Shown: positions 45,001 to 54,191 of the stretch, piece after piece
Numbering within the stretch: position 1 is the first letter of the stretch
How the letters are laid out: each line of letters opens with the position of its first letter
Source of the DNA: Robbsia betulipollinis
GTDB lineage: Bacteria > Pseudomonadota > Gammaproteobacteria > Burkholderiales > Burkholderiaceae
Assembly: GCF_026624755.1 (NCBI RefSeq)
Contig: NZ_JAPMXC010000010.1
Coordinates: 579,054-643,053, forward strand
DNA: 64,000 nucleotides
Reading direction: 5' to 3'
Notes under the pieces: generated by a model
Database searches by the model: none
The model's input: only the letters and a program-made list of their open reading frames with translations
Told to the model about the DNA's origin: nothing
Program-made: the position numbers and the translations under genes

Positions 45001-46032
45001 TCACCGCGCGCGCGTCACGGGCCGGCGGCGCGCGAGCACGGCGGGGTTCGCGACGTTTTGCGGGCGTGCGCCGTCAAGCGCCGCCAGCAGATTGTCGGCG
45101 GCGTTCCTGGCCATCGCGTGCCGCGTGTCGAGAGTCGCCGAGCCGATATGCGGCAACGCCACCACATTGGGCAGGCGCGCGAGCGGCGCATCGCCCGGTA
45201 GCGGCTCGGTCTCGAAGACGTCGAGCCCGGCGCCCCGGATACGGCCCTCGCGCAGCGCGGCGACCAGCGCCGTTTCGTCGACCAGCGCACCACGGCCGGC
45301 ATTGATCAGGATGGCTTCCGGCTTCATGCGGGCCAGTTCGGCCGCGCCGATCATATGCCGGGTCGCCGGGGTCAGCGGCGCCTGCAGGCAGACGAAATCC
45401 GCCCGTGCGAGCAGGGCGTCGAGTTCGACGCGGACCGCGCCATAAGCGCTTTCCGCCTGCGGTACCGGGCGGGGGCCGGTATAGAGCACCTGCATGCCGA
45501 AACCCAGCGCGGCACGGCGCGCGACCGCCTGGCCGATCCGGCCGAAGCCGACGATGCCGATCGTCTTGTGATGCACGTCCACGCCGTATTGCGCGGGGCC
45601 GATGCTGGCCTGCCAGCGCCCTTGCCGGATCAGTTCCGCCATTTCCACCACGCGCCGCGCGCTTGCCAGCATCAGCGCGAAGACGGCGTCGGCGGTGGTC
45701 TCGGTCAGGACATCGGGGGTGTGGGTGAGGACGATGCCGCGTCGCGTCAGATCGTCGAGATCGAATTTGTCGACGCCGACCGAGACCGTGGACAGGACCG
45801 CGAGCCGCGTGGCGCGAGCGAGCAGCGCGGCATCGATCGTCACGCTGGAACCGATCGCGCCGTCGGCGTCCGCGAGCGCGTCGGCCAGCGCCGCGCGGGC
45901 CGCGTCGGCCGTGCGCGCGTCGGACGAATGCAGGGCATCGGCGGCCACCGGCACCAGCTCGGCATGTTCGGCGAGCCGGGCTTCGACATCGGCGGGCAGG
46001 GCTTTGTAGACAACGATGCGCAAAGGTTTCAT
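45001..46032 (-). CDS. kguD: 2-Ketogluconate 6-phosphate reductase / D-2-hydroxyacid dehydrogenase
   Basis: A 343-residue D-isomer 2-hydroxyacid dehydrogenase. The nucleotide-binding motif is GIVGFGRIGQAVARRAALG, the catalytic residues lie in ILINAGRGALVDE, AGLDVFETEPLP (Glu) and LPHIGSATLDTR (His). In the kgu pathway it reduces 2-keto-6-phosphogluconate to 6-phosphogluconate; the family alone would also allow glyoxylate/hydroxypyruvate reductase. Context with kguK, kguT and ptxS decides. Start at 46032 (MKPLRIVV) fits the family; ATG at 46059 is possible. Confidence 0.85.
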   Translation of the reverse strand: MKPLRIVVYKALPADVEARLAEHAELVPVAADALHSSDARTADAARAALADALADADGAIGSSVTIDAALLARATRLAVLSTVSVGVDKFDLDDLTRRGIVLTHTPDVLTETTADAVFALMLASARRVVEMAELIRQGRWQASIGPAQYGVDVHHKTIGIVGFGRIGQAVARRAALGFGMQVLYTGPRPVPQAESAYGAVRVELDALLARADFVCLQAPLTPATRHMIGAAELARMKPEAILINAGRGALVDETALVAALREGRIRGAGLDVFETEPLPGDAPLARLPNVVALPHIGSATLDTRHAMARNAADNLLAALDGARPQNVANPAVLARRRPVTRAR

Positions 46033-46094
46033 GGTGGATACGTAGCGGGTAGACGGCATGATCGCATGATCGGGGCAGCAGGACCGCGGGCCGG

Positions 46095-47504
46095 TCAGCG
46101 CGCGACGGGCAGGTTGCCCGCGCGTGGCGTGTCGGGCTGCACGCCCGCCGCGGGGCGGCGGACGGTCCAGGTCAACAGCACGGCGACGAGCAGGGCGCCC
46201 GCCATGAAGGCGTACGACGCTGCCGGCGATCCTGTCGCGCTGTTCAGGTAACCCACCAGAAAGGACCCCACGAAAGAGCCGAGCGCGCCCATGCCGTTGA
46301 TCAGCGCCATCGCGCCGCCCGCGACATTCTTCGGCAGCAGCTCGGGCACGATCGCGAAGAACGGGCCGTAGGGCGCGTACATCGCGCCGCCGGCGATCAC
46401 GAGCAGGGCGTACGACATCCAGAAATGCCGCGCGCCCAGCAGATACGAGCCGCCGAAGGCCAGCGCGCCGACCAGCAGGAAGGGCCAGACGAAGCGTAGC
46501 CGCGATTGCGTGCGGTCCGAACCCCACGAGGCGGCGACCATCGCCAGCGTCGCCGCCAGATACGGCAGCGCGGTGAGCCAGCCAGTAGCCACCATGCCCA
46601 TCGCCGAGGCGTTTTTCAGGATCGAGGGCAACCACAGCACGAAGCCGTAGACGCCGATGCTCCAGCAGAAATATTGCAGCGCGAGCTTGATGACCACCGC
46701 CGAGCGCAAGGCCTGCGCATAGCCGGGCACCGGCGGGATGGCTTCCTGCTCGCGGGCCAGCGTGGTTTCGATCGCGGTCTTGGCGGCGGCGTCGAGCCAG
46801 CGTACCTGCCGCGGCCGGTCGCGCACCAGATACCACCAGCACACCGCCCAGAGAACGGCCGGAAACCCCTCGGCGATGAACATCCGGCGCCAGCCCAGGC
46901 TTTCCACCAGATAGCCGGACAGTACCGACATCCACAGGATCGTGACCGGGTTGCCGAGGATCAGAAACGTGTTCGCACGGGAGCGCTCCTGGCGCGTGAA
47001 CCAGTTGCTGATGAAGACCAGCATCGCCGGCATCACCGCCGCCTCCACGACACCGAGCAGGAAGCGGATTGCGAGCAGCACGCGAATGTCATCCACCATC
47101 CCGGTCGCGGCGGCGAGCAGGCCCCAGGCGATCAGGCTGGCGAACACCAGTTTGCGCACGCTGCGCCGTTCGGCATAAATGGCACCCGGCACCTGGAAAA
47201 AGAAATAGCCCAGAAAGAACAGCGCGCCGAGCAGGGACGACACATGCGACGAGATGCCCAGATCGCGGTTGATGCCGGCGGCCGACGCAAAACCGTAGTT
47301 CGCCCGATCGAGATAGGCGAGACTGTAGGTGATGAAGACGATCGGCATGACGATCCACCAGCGCTTTTTCGCGAGCGGCGCGATGGGCGCTGCCGGGGCG
47401 GCGGGGCTGGGCGGAGCGGCCGTCGCGGGCGGCGCGGGCGGCGCGGGCGGCGCGGGCGGCGATGTGGAAGCCACGTCCCGGAGCGCCGTTTCAGGGCGCG
47501 ACAT
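46095..47504 (-). CDS. kguT: MFS 2-ketogluconate transporter (anion:cation symporter family)
   Basis: A 469-residue, 12-helix transporter of the ACS family. Key segments are PIVFITYSLAYLDRANYGFA SAAG and the GYFFFQVPGAIYAERRSVRK loop motif. An unusual Ala/Pro-rich N-terminal extension (PPAPPAPPAPPATAAPPSPA) precedes helix 1. The ATG at 47504 follows GGAG and overlaps the end of kguK by 14 bp. By synteny with Pseudomonas kgu operons it imports 2-ketogluconate. Confidence 0.87.
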   Translation of the reverse strand: MSRPETALRDVASTSPPAPPAPPAPPATAAPPSPAAPAAPIAPLAKKRWWIVMPIVFITYSLAYLDRANYGFASAAGINRDLGISSHVSSLLGALFFLGYFFFQVPGAIYAERRSVRKLVFASLIAWGLLAAATGMVDDIRVLLAIRFLLGVVEAAVMPAMLVFISNWFTRQERSRANTFLILGNPVTILWMSVLSGYLVESLGWRRMFIAEGFPAVLWAVCWWYLVRDRPRQVRWLDAAAKTAIETTLAREQEAIPPVPGYAQALRSAVVIKLALQYFCWSIGVYGFVLWLPSILKNASAMGMVATGWLTALPYLAATLAMVAASWGSDRTQSRLRFVWPFLLVGALAFGGSYLLGARHFWMSYALLVIAGGAMYAPYGPFFAIVPELLPKNVAGGAMALINGMGALGSFVGSFLVGYLNSATGSPAASYAFMAGALLVAVLLTWTVRRPAAGVQPDTPRAGNLPVAR

Positions 47505-48540
47505 GGGGGTCTCCGATGGCAGCGCGTACCGCGAGGCCGGATGCCGCGGACGCTTCGAGCCGTGCCAGTTGCGCACGGCTGGGCAGGCCTTCGCTATCGC
47601 CGATCACCTGCACGGCGAGGGCGCCGATCAAGGCGCCGCGCGCGCTGGCCCGCGCGAGCGAGAAACCTTCGTGCAGGGCGCTGACGACGCCCACCGCGAA
47701 GCCGTCGCCCGCGCCCACCGTATCGATCACCTCGGCGACGGGCACGGCAGCGACATAGCCGCGCTCGCCGTCCGCGCTCGCGTAATAGGCGCCCTCCACG
47801 CCGAGCTTGACCACGACGCCGCGCACGCCGCGCGCGAGATAGAACGCCGCGATGCCTTCCGGGTCCGAGGCGCCGGTCAGGATCCGGCCCTCGGCCAGCC
47901 CCGGCAGCACCCAGGTCGCCAGCGCCGCGAGCGCGTTCACCTTGTCCACCATGACCTCGGTGGACGGCCAGAGCGCCGGGCGCAGGTTCGGGTCGAACGA
48001 TACCGTCTTGCCCGCCGCCAGAAAGTGCGCGGCCAGGCGATGCGCCAGTTCCAGCGACGACGCCGAAATCGCGGGCGCGACGCCGGTGAGATGCAGATGC
48101 GTGGCCTCGTCCGCATACGCGGCGTCGAAATCCGCGACCGACAAATGGCTGGCGGCGGAACCGCGGCGGAAAGACTCGACCGAAGGGTCGGCGCCGCCCG
48201 TCGCACGCGCCTTGAGCTGAAAGCCGGTGGGCCAACGGTCGTCGATGCTGACGTGCCGGGTATCGATGCCCTCGGCGGCGAGCGCGTCGACGATCATCCG
48301 GCCAAAGGCGTCGCCGCCGACGCGGCTGAGGTATCCGACGCGAAAGCCCAGGCGCGCGAGCCCGGTCGCGACGTTGAGATCCGCGCCGGCGACGCGCCGC
48401 GTGAAGCGTTCGACGCGCGCCAGATCGCCGGGAGTATCGGCAACGAACAGCGCCATTGCCTCGCCGTACGTGAGAAAGGTGATCGGCTCCGCGGTGGCGG
48501 CAGGGGACGCAGACGGGGCTGCGGGGTTCGAGAGGGTCAT
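47491..48540 (-). CDS. kguK: 2-Ketogluconate kinase (PfkB family)
   Basis: A 349-residue ribokinase/PfkB-family kinase. The substrate region is GGDAFGRMIVDALAAEGIDT and the ATP/anion-hole motif with catalytic Asp is DTVGAGDGFAVGVVSAL. 2-dehydro-3-deoxygluconate kinase is the nearest alternative name; the kguKTD-ptxS neighbourhood favours 2-ketogluconate. First gene of the operon; a perfect palindromic operator lies 54 bp upstream. N-terminal 18 residues are low-complexity Ala/Pro. Confidence 0.85.
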   Translation of the reverse strand: MTLSNPAAPSASPAATAEPITFLTYGEAMALFVADTPGDLARVERFTRRVAGADLNVATGLARLGFRVGYLSRVGGDAFGRMIVDALAAEGIDTRHVSIDDRWPTGFQLKARATGGADPSVESFRRGSAASHLSVADFDAAYADEATHLHLTGVAPAISASSLELAHRLAAHFLAAGKTVSFDPNLRPALWPSTEVMVDKVNALAALATWVLPGLAEGRILTGASDPEGIAAFYLARGVRGVVVKLGVEGAYYASADGERGYVAAVPVAEVIDTVGAGDGFAVGVVSALHEGFSLARASARGALIGALAVQVIGDSEGLPSRAQLARLEASAASGLAVRAAIGDPHVAP

Positions 48541-48593
48541 GTCGGGATCCAGTGGTTCCGGCGGCGCGCCGCGACACGCGGCAAACCAGCGAT

Positions 48594-48605
48594 GGAACCG
48601 GTTCC
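48594..48605 (-). promoter_or_regulatory. PtxS/LacI-type operator upstream of kguK
   Basis: GGAACCGGTTCC is a perfect 12-bp palindrome with the central CG typical of LacI-family operators; it closely resembles the known PtxS site (TGAAACCGGTTTCA). It lies 54-65 bp before the kguK start, suited to repression of the whole operon including ptxS. Confidence 0.78.
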
Positions 48606-48731
48606 GAGAGATTCTCCGAACTGTGTGGCGTTCCTGCTATAGGGGAAAGCCCTAGCGGGCGGCATCGCTGCTGGTGGACGACACGCAGGTCGTCCGCCGG
48701 AGGGTCGGACCGCGCTTTTTCGGCGCGCCGG

Positions 48732-50180
48732 TCAGGGGCGTGGCGGAAGCTGCATCCCGTCGAGGGTGTCGAGCAGTCCGGCGGCGGGGTTCGGGCCGAC
48801 CTTTTCGGTGTCCGGTCCGATCAATAGCAGCGACTCGCGCGATCCCGCCTCGAAGCGGGGCCAGTCGACGGGGTTGGTTGTCGGCACGCCCGTTCTGGCG
48901 AAGGCGACCCACCGATCGGCGAGCGTGCTCGACAGCGCATGCGACCGGTCTTCCGCGCCGGGTCTGCGCGGCACGTGGCCGAAGACGTAGGGGATTTCCG
49001 CCGTATGGATCGCGCCGCGCGCCGCGGCCCGCTGCTCCGGCGGCACCCAGGCGAAGCGATAGGCATACACGGGCGCCGCCGCGGATGCTCCCCGCGCGAA
49101 CGCCCGCGTATTGACGCCCGCGAACAACTCGGACGCGACTTGTTCCGCGGCGGCGTCCTCGCTTGTCGCGCCGTAGCCAAAGCAGTGGTGCCGCAGGGCA
49201 CCCCACGCGTCCTCGCCGACCTGGCGCGGCAGGGACTGCCAGTAGGCCGGGCCGAAGAAACCCGCTTCGGCATCGTTGTATCCCACCAGCAGCGGCACGT
49301 GCTGGATGCGTCCGGCCGCGAAGGCCGCACGCCCCTTCTCGCGAACGATGGCGCCGTCGATGAACGGCATCGTGTCGGCGGCATCGGTGGCGGCGTCGCG
49401 GATCGCCTCGGCGGGCAACGCGCGAAGCGCTTCCGCCGTCGTCGCGCCAAGCGCGTCCGACGTCTTCAGTGCGATCGCTTCCGCCTCCGCCCGGGCGTAT
49501 TCCGGAAGGCTCAGGCCCCCGGATTGGATGATCGCACGCTGGAACAGGCCCTGTGCGAGCGGTGACGCCATCAGATAGCCCACCGACACGCCACCGGCCG
49601 ATTCTCCGAACAGCGTGACCGCCCGGGGATCGCCGCCGAACGCCGCGATGTTGTCCCGCACCCAACGCAGCGCCGCGATTGCATCGAGGAGGCCATAGTT
49701 GCCGCCCGGTTCGCCTTTCTCGCGCAGCGCCGGGTGGGCGAAGGTGCCGAACAGGCCGAGTCGATAGTTGATGGTGACGATGACCGCTCCGCGTTTGGCC
49801 AGCTCGCCGCCGTCGTGGACGGGCAGGCTGCCCGCGCCGAAGCGGAAGCTGCCGCCATGGAGCCATACCATCACCGGCAACGGTTCGGTGGCGCCGGCAT
49901 TCGCCGGCGCCCAGACGTTGAGCGTGAGGCAATCCTCGCCTTGCGTGCCCTCCGCGGGGTTGTCCGCCTGCGTCCGGCGCGGGGATTTTTGCAGACACGA
50001 CGGCCCGAATGCCGTCGCGGCACGCACCCCGTTCCAGCTGGACGGGGGCACGGGGGCGCGCCAGCGCAACGCGTCGACGGGCGGCGCGGCATAGGGAATG
50101 CCGCGAAATACCGTCAGCGCACCGTCGCGCTCGCCCTGCAGTTGCCCATTCTGGGTTGAAACGATCGGCATGGAATTCAT
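48732..50180 (-). CDS. Type B carboxylesterase
   Basis: A 482-residue alpha/beta hydrolase of the carboxylesterase/para-nitrobenzyl esterase family. Nucleophile elbow GESAGG in VTLFGESAGGVSVGYLM, the oxyanion HGG in VMVWLHGGSFRFGAGS, EDCLTLNVW, and a catalytic His candidate in AIHTAEIPYVFG. No signal peptide, so cytoplasmic. ATG at 50180 has AGGA seven bases upstream. It hydrolyses an unidentified ester; the neighbouring decarboxylase-like amidohydrolase might use the product, such as an aromatic acid. Confidence 0.87.
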   Translation of the reverse strand: MNSMPIVSTQNGQLQGERDGALTVFRGIPYAAPPVDALRWRAPVPPSSWNGVRAATAFGPSCLQKSPRRTQADNPAEGTQGEDCLTLNVWAPANAGATEPLPVMVWLHGGSFRFGAGSLPVHDGGELAKRGAVIVTINYRLGLFGTFAHPALREKGEPGGNYGLLDAIAALRWVRDNIAAFGGDPRAVTLFGESAGGVSVGYLMASPLAQGLFQRAIIQSGGLSLPEYARAEAEAIALKTSDALGATTAEALRALPAEAIRDAATDAADTMPFIDGAIVREKGRAAFAAGRIQHVPLLVGYNDAEAGFFGPAYWQSLPRQVGEDAWGALRHHCFGYGATSEDAAAEQVASELFAGVNTRAFARGASAAAPVYAYRFAWVPPEQRAAARGAIHTAEIPYVFGHVPRRPGAEDRSHALSSTLADRWVAFARTGVPTTNPVDWPRFEAGSRESLLLIGPDTEKVGPNPAAGLLDTLDGMQLPPRP

Positions 50181-50283
50181 GGCTGTTCCTGGAGTCCGGG
50201 CGGGACCGGCGTCGATGCCGGCCAGCGCGGTCATTACGAATACGACAGTCCGCGGCGCGGGGCGCCGGCGAGGGCGGGCCGGT

Positions 50284-51354
50284 TCATACCGTCAAGCGCA
50301 ACAGCGCCGCGGCATTGCCATGTGCCACCGCCTGTCGTTCGGCGTCCGTCAGCTTCGCGCCCTCGATCCAATCGCACGCCGTCTTCGTGTCCTCGAACGG
50401 ATAGTCGACGGAAAACATCACGTTTCGCGGCCCGATTTCGTCGAGCGCGCACCGTAGCGCCGCATCCGAGCATACGCCCGAGGTCGTGATGAATACGTTG
50501 GAACGCAGATAGTCGGAGGGCAGCTTCTCGATCCGGTAGCGATGGTTGCTGATCGGATAACGGCTGTCCAGCCGCCAGCGCTGGATCGGCAGCGTTTCGC
50601 CCATGTGGCCGAGGATCAACCGGGCGTCGGGATAGCGGTCGAACGTACCGCGAAAGATCAACCGCAGCGCGTGGGTGCAGGTTTCGGCCGCCCAACTCCA
50701 GGTGGGTCCCCATAGTTCAGGATGGTCGGCATAGGCCGCCGCCATCGTCTGCGGGTTGCCTGGATGGATGTAGATCGCGGCTTTCAGCGCGGACACGCGT
50801 TCCCAGAACACATCGTAGCGCGGGTCGTCGAGGTAAAAGCCGTTGGTCTCGCCGTTGATGAGGGCGCCGGAGAAATGGAGATCGTGCATGCAGCGTTCCA
50901 GCTCGTCGGCCGCCGCCTCTGGATTTTGCAGTGCCAGATGCGCGAAGCCGCCGTACCGGGTCGGCCGCTTCTGCACCTGAACCGCCAGGCGGTCGTTGGC
51001 CGAGCGGGCGAGCCGTAGCGCCTTCGCCGTGTCGGGCTCGATCTGCACACCCGGTCCCGCGATCGACAGCACGACGAAATCAACGCCGTTCGCGTCCATT
51101 ACCTCGAGCCGGCGGTCGCCGAAATCGGAAAGGACCGGCACGGCCTTGTCGAACAGGCTGGGCAGGATGTTCTGTTTCGTCTCCGCAAGATAGCCAACGA
51201 AATCCGGGAACATGCAGTGTTCCTCCAGGGCGATCTTCTTCGTCCTGACACTGCCCGGGGCAGACTGGCCCACCGCGCGGGTAGCGGCCAGACCGGTCAC
51301 GGTAGCGGCGCCGGCGAGATGCAGCGCTTCACGGCGCGAAAGATGCACGCTCAT
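50284..51354 (-). CDS. Exported amidohydrolase/decarboxylase (ACMSD family)
   Basis: A 356-residue metal-dependent hydrolase-fold protein related to gamma-resorcylate and 2,3-dihydroxybenzoate decarboxylases. The metal motif is KIALEEHCMFPDF at the start of the mature domain, with YIHPGNPQ, LGHMGETLP and FSVDYPFED as further active-site parts. A Tat-like leader (MSVHLSRREALHLAGAATVT G) suggests folded export to the periplasm, unusual for this family. The gene lies 104 bp upstream of the esterase on the same strand. Confidence 0.8.
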   Translation of the reverse strand: MSVHLSRREALHLAGAATVTGLAATRAVGQSAPGSVRTKKIALEEHCMFPDFVGYLAETKQNILPSLFDKAVPVLSDFGDRRLEVMDANGVDFVVLSIAGPGVQIEPDTAKALRLARSANDRLAVQVQKRPTRYGGFAHLALQNPEAAADELERCMHDLHFSGALINGETNGFYLDDPRYDVFWERVSALKAAIYIHPGNPQTMAAAYADHPELWGPTWSWAAETCTHALRLIFRGTFDRYPDARLILGHMGETLPIQRWRLDSRYPISNHRYRIEKLPSDYLRSNVFITTSGVCSDAALRCALDEIGPRNVMFSVDYPFEDTKTACDWIEGAKLTDAERQAVAHGNAAALLRLTV

Positions 51355-51381
51355 TCAATTTCTCCAATAAGAAAGGACGTT

Positions 51382-51921
51382 CTACCCGCTGTGTTGCCGG
51401 CCGCGACGCAGCGCGGCCGGACTGAAAGCGGCACCCACGCTCGCCGCCACCATGAGGATGGCCCTCGTCGACAGCGGCGCGCCCAACGGCGTCAATGCGG
51501 CGACGAGCGCGCTAGCCAGCGCCCCCATCACCCTCTGCGTGCAGCGCAGGATGCCGGACCCCGCGCCGGCGACCTGGGGCAGGCCATGCAGCGCGTCGTG
51601 GTTCGCGCTCGGACCGATGACGCCGAAGCAGAAGATCGCCGCCGCCACGGGCGGCCCGATGGTCCAGACGTGGGCGACGCCGGTCAGCGCGACGCCCAGG
51701 ACGGCCAACGCCGAGATGACCAGGCCCGCTACGCCGGCGCCGACCACGGTGGCGCCCGGTACGCCGCGCGCGTTCGGACGGCCGCTGAGCAGCGAGCCGA
51801 GCAGCGTGCCGCATGCGCTGACGCCAAACACCATCGCAAACATGGTTGGCGACAGGCCCATGCGTCCCATCAATACGGACGGCGCGCTCGCGATGAAACT
51901 GAACATGCAGGCAGCCCCATG
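51382..51921 (-). pseudogene. C-terminal remnant of a Bcr/CflA-type MFS drug transporter
   Basis: The translated frame (MFSFIASAPSVLMGRMGLSP through VGAAFSPAALRRGRQ) equals the last five or six helices of a 12-helix drug-resistance transporter; the N-terminal half is missing. Reading upstream, family-like residues persist only a few codons before the frame meets the end of a cupin remnant at 51926. A large deletion joining the two is the simplest explanation. A short protein could still be made from ATG at 51906 but would not transport by itself. Confidence 0.72.
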
Positions 51922-51925
51922 CCGC

Positions 51926-52224
51926 TCACGCCTTGCCGTCGACTTGATAAAGGTCGAGGTCGTCGATATTGGCCAGGACCCGGTCGAAACGAAGGGGTTT
52001 CGGGTCGACCGGGAAGACGTGCGGTTCGTAAGGGTCGCCGATCAGCCGGAAGAAGGGTTCGAACACCCCCGGCGTGAGCCAGCCGAAAAAGCGGGTATAG
52101 GACGCATCCAGACGGTAGGCGTGGACATGCCGCGGGGAAGGCGATCCCGTCCCACCTCAGCCTCGGCGCCGGAAACCGGATGGGGAGCGGCCTTGGCTGC
52201 CTTGCGCTCGCGATCGTTCGTCAT
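51926..52224 (-). pseudogene. Frameshifted remnant of a cupin-domain protein
   Basis: A start at 52224 (MTNDRERKAAKAAPHPVSGA) leads into a frame that stops after 60 codons without domain. In another frame, 52126 down to 51926 encodes HVHAYRLDASYTRFFGWLTP followed by GVFEPFFRLIGDPYEPHVFP, ending VDGKA and a stop: the conserved C-terminal tail of a large cupin protein. The middle and the frame are lost. It lies head-to-tail with the MFS remnant. Confidence 0.65.
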
Positions 52225-52316
52225 GGTCGTTTTTTCTTTCAGGAATGTTCGAACGACTATAGAAACGTTTCACTTATTCGTCCAATATTCTGTTTTGACC
52301 AATATGATCACGTATC

Positions 52317-52860
52317 GTGATAAGTCCCGAAATCCGCCATCTCCGCGCCTTCGCGACGGTTGCCGAGGAGCTGCACTTCGGCCGGGCCGCCGCGCGTCTC
52401 AATATCGTTCAGCCTGCTCTCAGCATGCAGATACGGGGACTGGAAGGGTTGCTGGGCGTGCGATTGCTGGAACGCACCCGGCGCTCGGTCTCGGTGACCG
52501 AGCCGGGCCGCCTGTTCCTGGAGGAAGCGCGCCGGATCCTGCGTGCCCTCGATCAAGCCATCGATCTTGCCCAACGCGCCGAGCGGGGAGAGGCGGGGCG
52601 GCTCACCGTGGGCTATTCCGTCGCGACGGCGTATTCGGGATTGCTGTCCCGGCTGCTGGGAGCGTTTCACCGTTCCACGCCGGATGTCGCGCTCAAAACG
52701 CGCGAGCTGCATCCGGCGGTGCAGCGCGAGGCGTTGCTGGCGGGGGAAAGGGACATTGGCTTCGTCGTGCGCGACGCGGCCAGCCAGAACCCCGAATTTC
52801 ATAGCCGGATCGTGGAACGCCGCGCTCCAGCGTTTCGTCGACGGTCTCGCCGCGGCGTGA
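52317..52860 (+). pseudogene. LysR-family regulator with internal deletion
   Basis: The N-terminal helix-turn-helix is intact (ISPEIRHLRAFATVAEELHF GRAAARLNIVQPALSMQIRG) and the first third of the sensor domain continues to DIGFVVRDAASQNPEFHSRI VE. The reading frame then diverges; in another frame the typical LysR end ALQRFVDGLAAA and a stop appear at once (to 52860). About 100 residues of the effector domain and the frame are missing. The open frame itself runs to 52976 with nonsense residues. It is divergent from the cupin remnant, which was probably its target. Confidence 0.72.
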
Positions 52861-52891
52861 AGTGGTCCGGCGCGATCGAGATGACGTGTTC

Positions 52892-53992
52892 TCAGCCCTG
52901 CGTGGGGGGACTCCCACCGTCCGCCGGTTCCCGTTGCCGACCGACGCGCGGCGTCAGCGCGGTCATCAGTTCGTAGCCCACCGTGCCGCAGGCCTGCGCC
53001 ACCTCGTCGATCGCCACGTGCCGCCCCCACAACTCCACGGGGGTGGCGACGCCGGCGCCGGGGCAAGGCGTCAGGTCGACGGTCAGCATGTCCATCGACA
53101 CCCGCCCGATCACCCGGGTGCGCACGCCATCGACCGCGATCGGCGTACCAGTAGGCGCGACGCGCGGATAGCCGTCCGCGTAACCGCACGCAACCACGCC
53201 GATGCGCATCGGCCGGTCGGCGACGAAGGTACTGCCGTAGCCCACCGTGTCGCCGGGCTGCAATTGCTGGGTGCCGATCAACTCGCTGCGCAGGCTCATG
53301 GCCGGCCGCAGCAATGCCGCGGTGTCCGCCGCCTTGCCGCTCGGCGAGGCGCCGTACAGCATGATCCCGGGCCGCACCCAGTCGGAACGGGCGGCCGCGT
53401 GCCAGAGGGTGGCGGCGGAGTTGGACAGGCTGCGCGCGCCCGCGAGCCCGTCCGCGCCGCGCTCGAACTCGGCGAGTTGCCGGCTTGTGCCGATGGGACC
53501 GTCGGCATCGGCGAAATGGGTCATCAGCGTGATCTCGCCGATCGATGCGCACGCGCGCGCGCGCTGCCATGCCGCCCGGTACGCGTCGGGCCGAAAACCC
53601 ACGCGGTTCATGCCGCTGTTCATCTTCAGATAGACGGGCAGCGGCGCGGCGGGACGCAGCGCCTCGACCATCGCCAACTGCTCGTCGCAGTGGATGACCT
53701 GGGTAAGGCCGTGGCGGACGACGATATCCAGATCGCTTGCCGCGAAGACGCCCTCGAGCAACAGGATCGGCCCGCGCCAGCCGCACTCGCGTACACGCAC
53801 CGCTTCGTCGAGATCGAGCAGGGCGAAGCCGTCCGCCTGCCGCAGGGCGGGGTAGACGAGATCGATATCGTGCCCGTAGGCGTTGGCCTTGACGACCGCC
53901 CAGACCTTGCTGCCGGGCGCACTGCGGCGCGCGACGGCCAGGTTGTGGGCGATCGCTTGGGTATCGACGAATGCGTGGATGGGGCGGGGCAC
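52892..53992 (-). CDS. alr: Alanine racemase
   Basis: A 366-residue PLP enzyme interconverting L- and D-alanine for peptidoglycan. The PLP Lys is in [15 protein letters not shown] and the opposite-face catalytic Tyr in [20 protein letters not shown]; further markers are [25 protein letters not shown] and [11 protein letters not shown]. The start is GTG at 53992 with AGGAG seven bases upstream. Whether it is the biosynthetic (Alr) or catabolic (DadX) enzyme cannot be told; no dadA is adjacent. Confidence 0.92.
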   Translation of the reverse strand: MPRPIHAFVDTQAIAHNLAVARRSAPGSKVWAVVKANAYGHDIDLVYPALRQADGFALLDLDEAVRVRECGWRGPILLLEGVFAASDLDIVVRHGLTQVIHCDEQLAMVEALRPAAPLPVYLKMNSGMNRVGFRPDAYRAAWQRARACASIGEITLMTHFADADGPIGTSRQLAEFERGADGLAGARSLSNSAATLWHAAARSDWVRPGIMLYGASPSGKAADTAALLRPAMSLRSELIGTQQLQPGDTVGYGSTFVADRPMRIGVVACGYADGYPRVAPTGTPIAVDGVRTRVIGRVSMDMLTVDLTPCPGAGVATPVELWGRHVAIDEVAQACGTVGYELMTALTPRVGRQREPADGGSPPTQG

Positions 53993-54191
53993 GAGCCACT
54001 CCTGAAACGGCCTCGGGCGCGCGCCGCTTTGCGCATCGCGCGGTCCGTGACGGCGGCAGGCGGCACCGTGCCGCCTGAACCGCGAGCAGGAATCGTATCG
54101 GCAAACCTGCCAAAAAAGTTAATCTATTTGCCGCCCATGCACCGAAAAAATGCTGGCGCGCGCGTTTTCCCGCAATGCCGGGACCGGGCGT

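Noticed and set aside
46506-47684. A 392-codon plus-strand open frame opposite kguT
   Set aside because: No domain and lies wholly over a recognised transporter.
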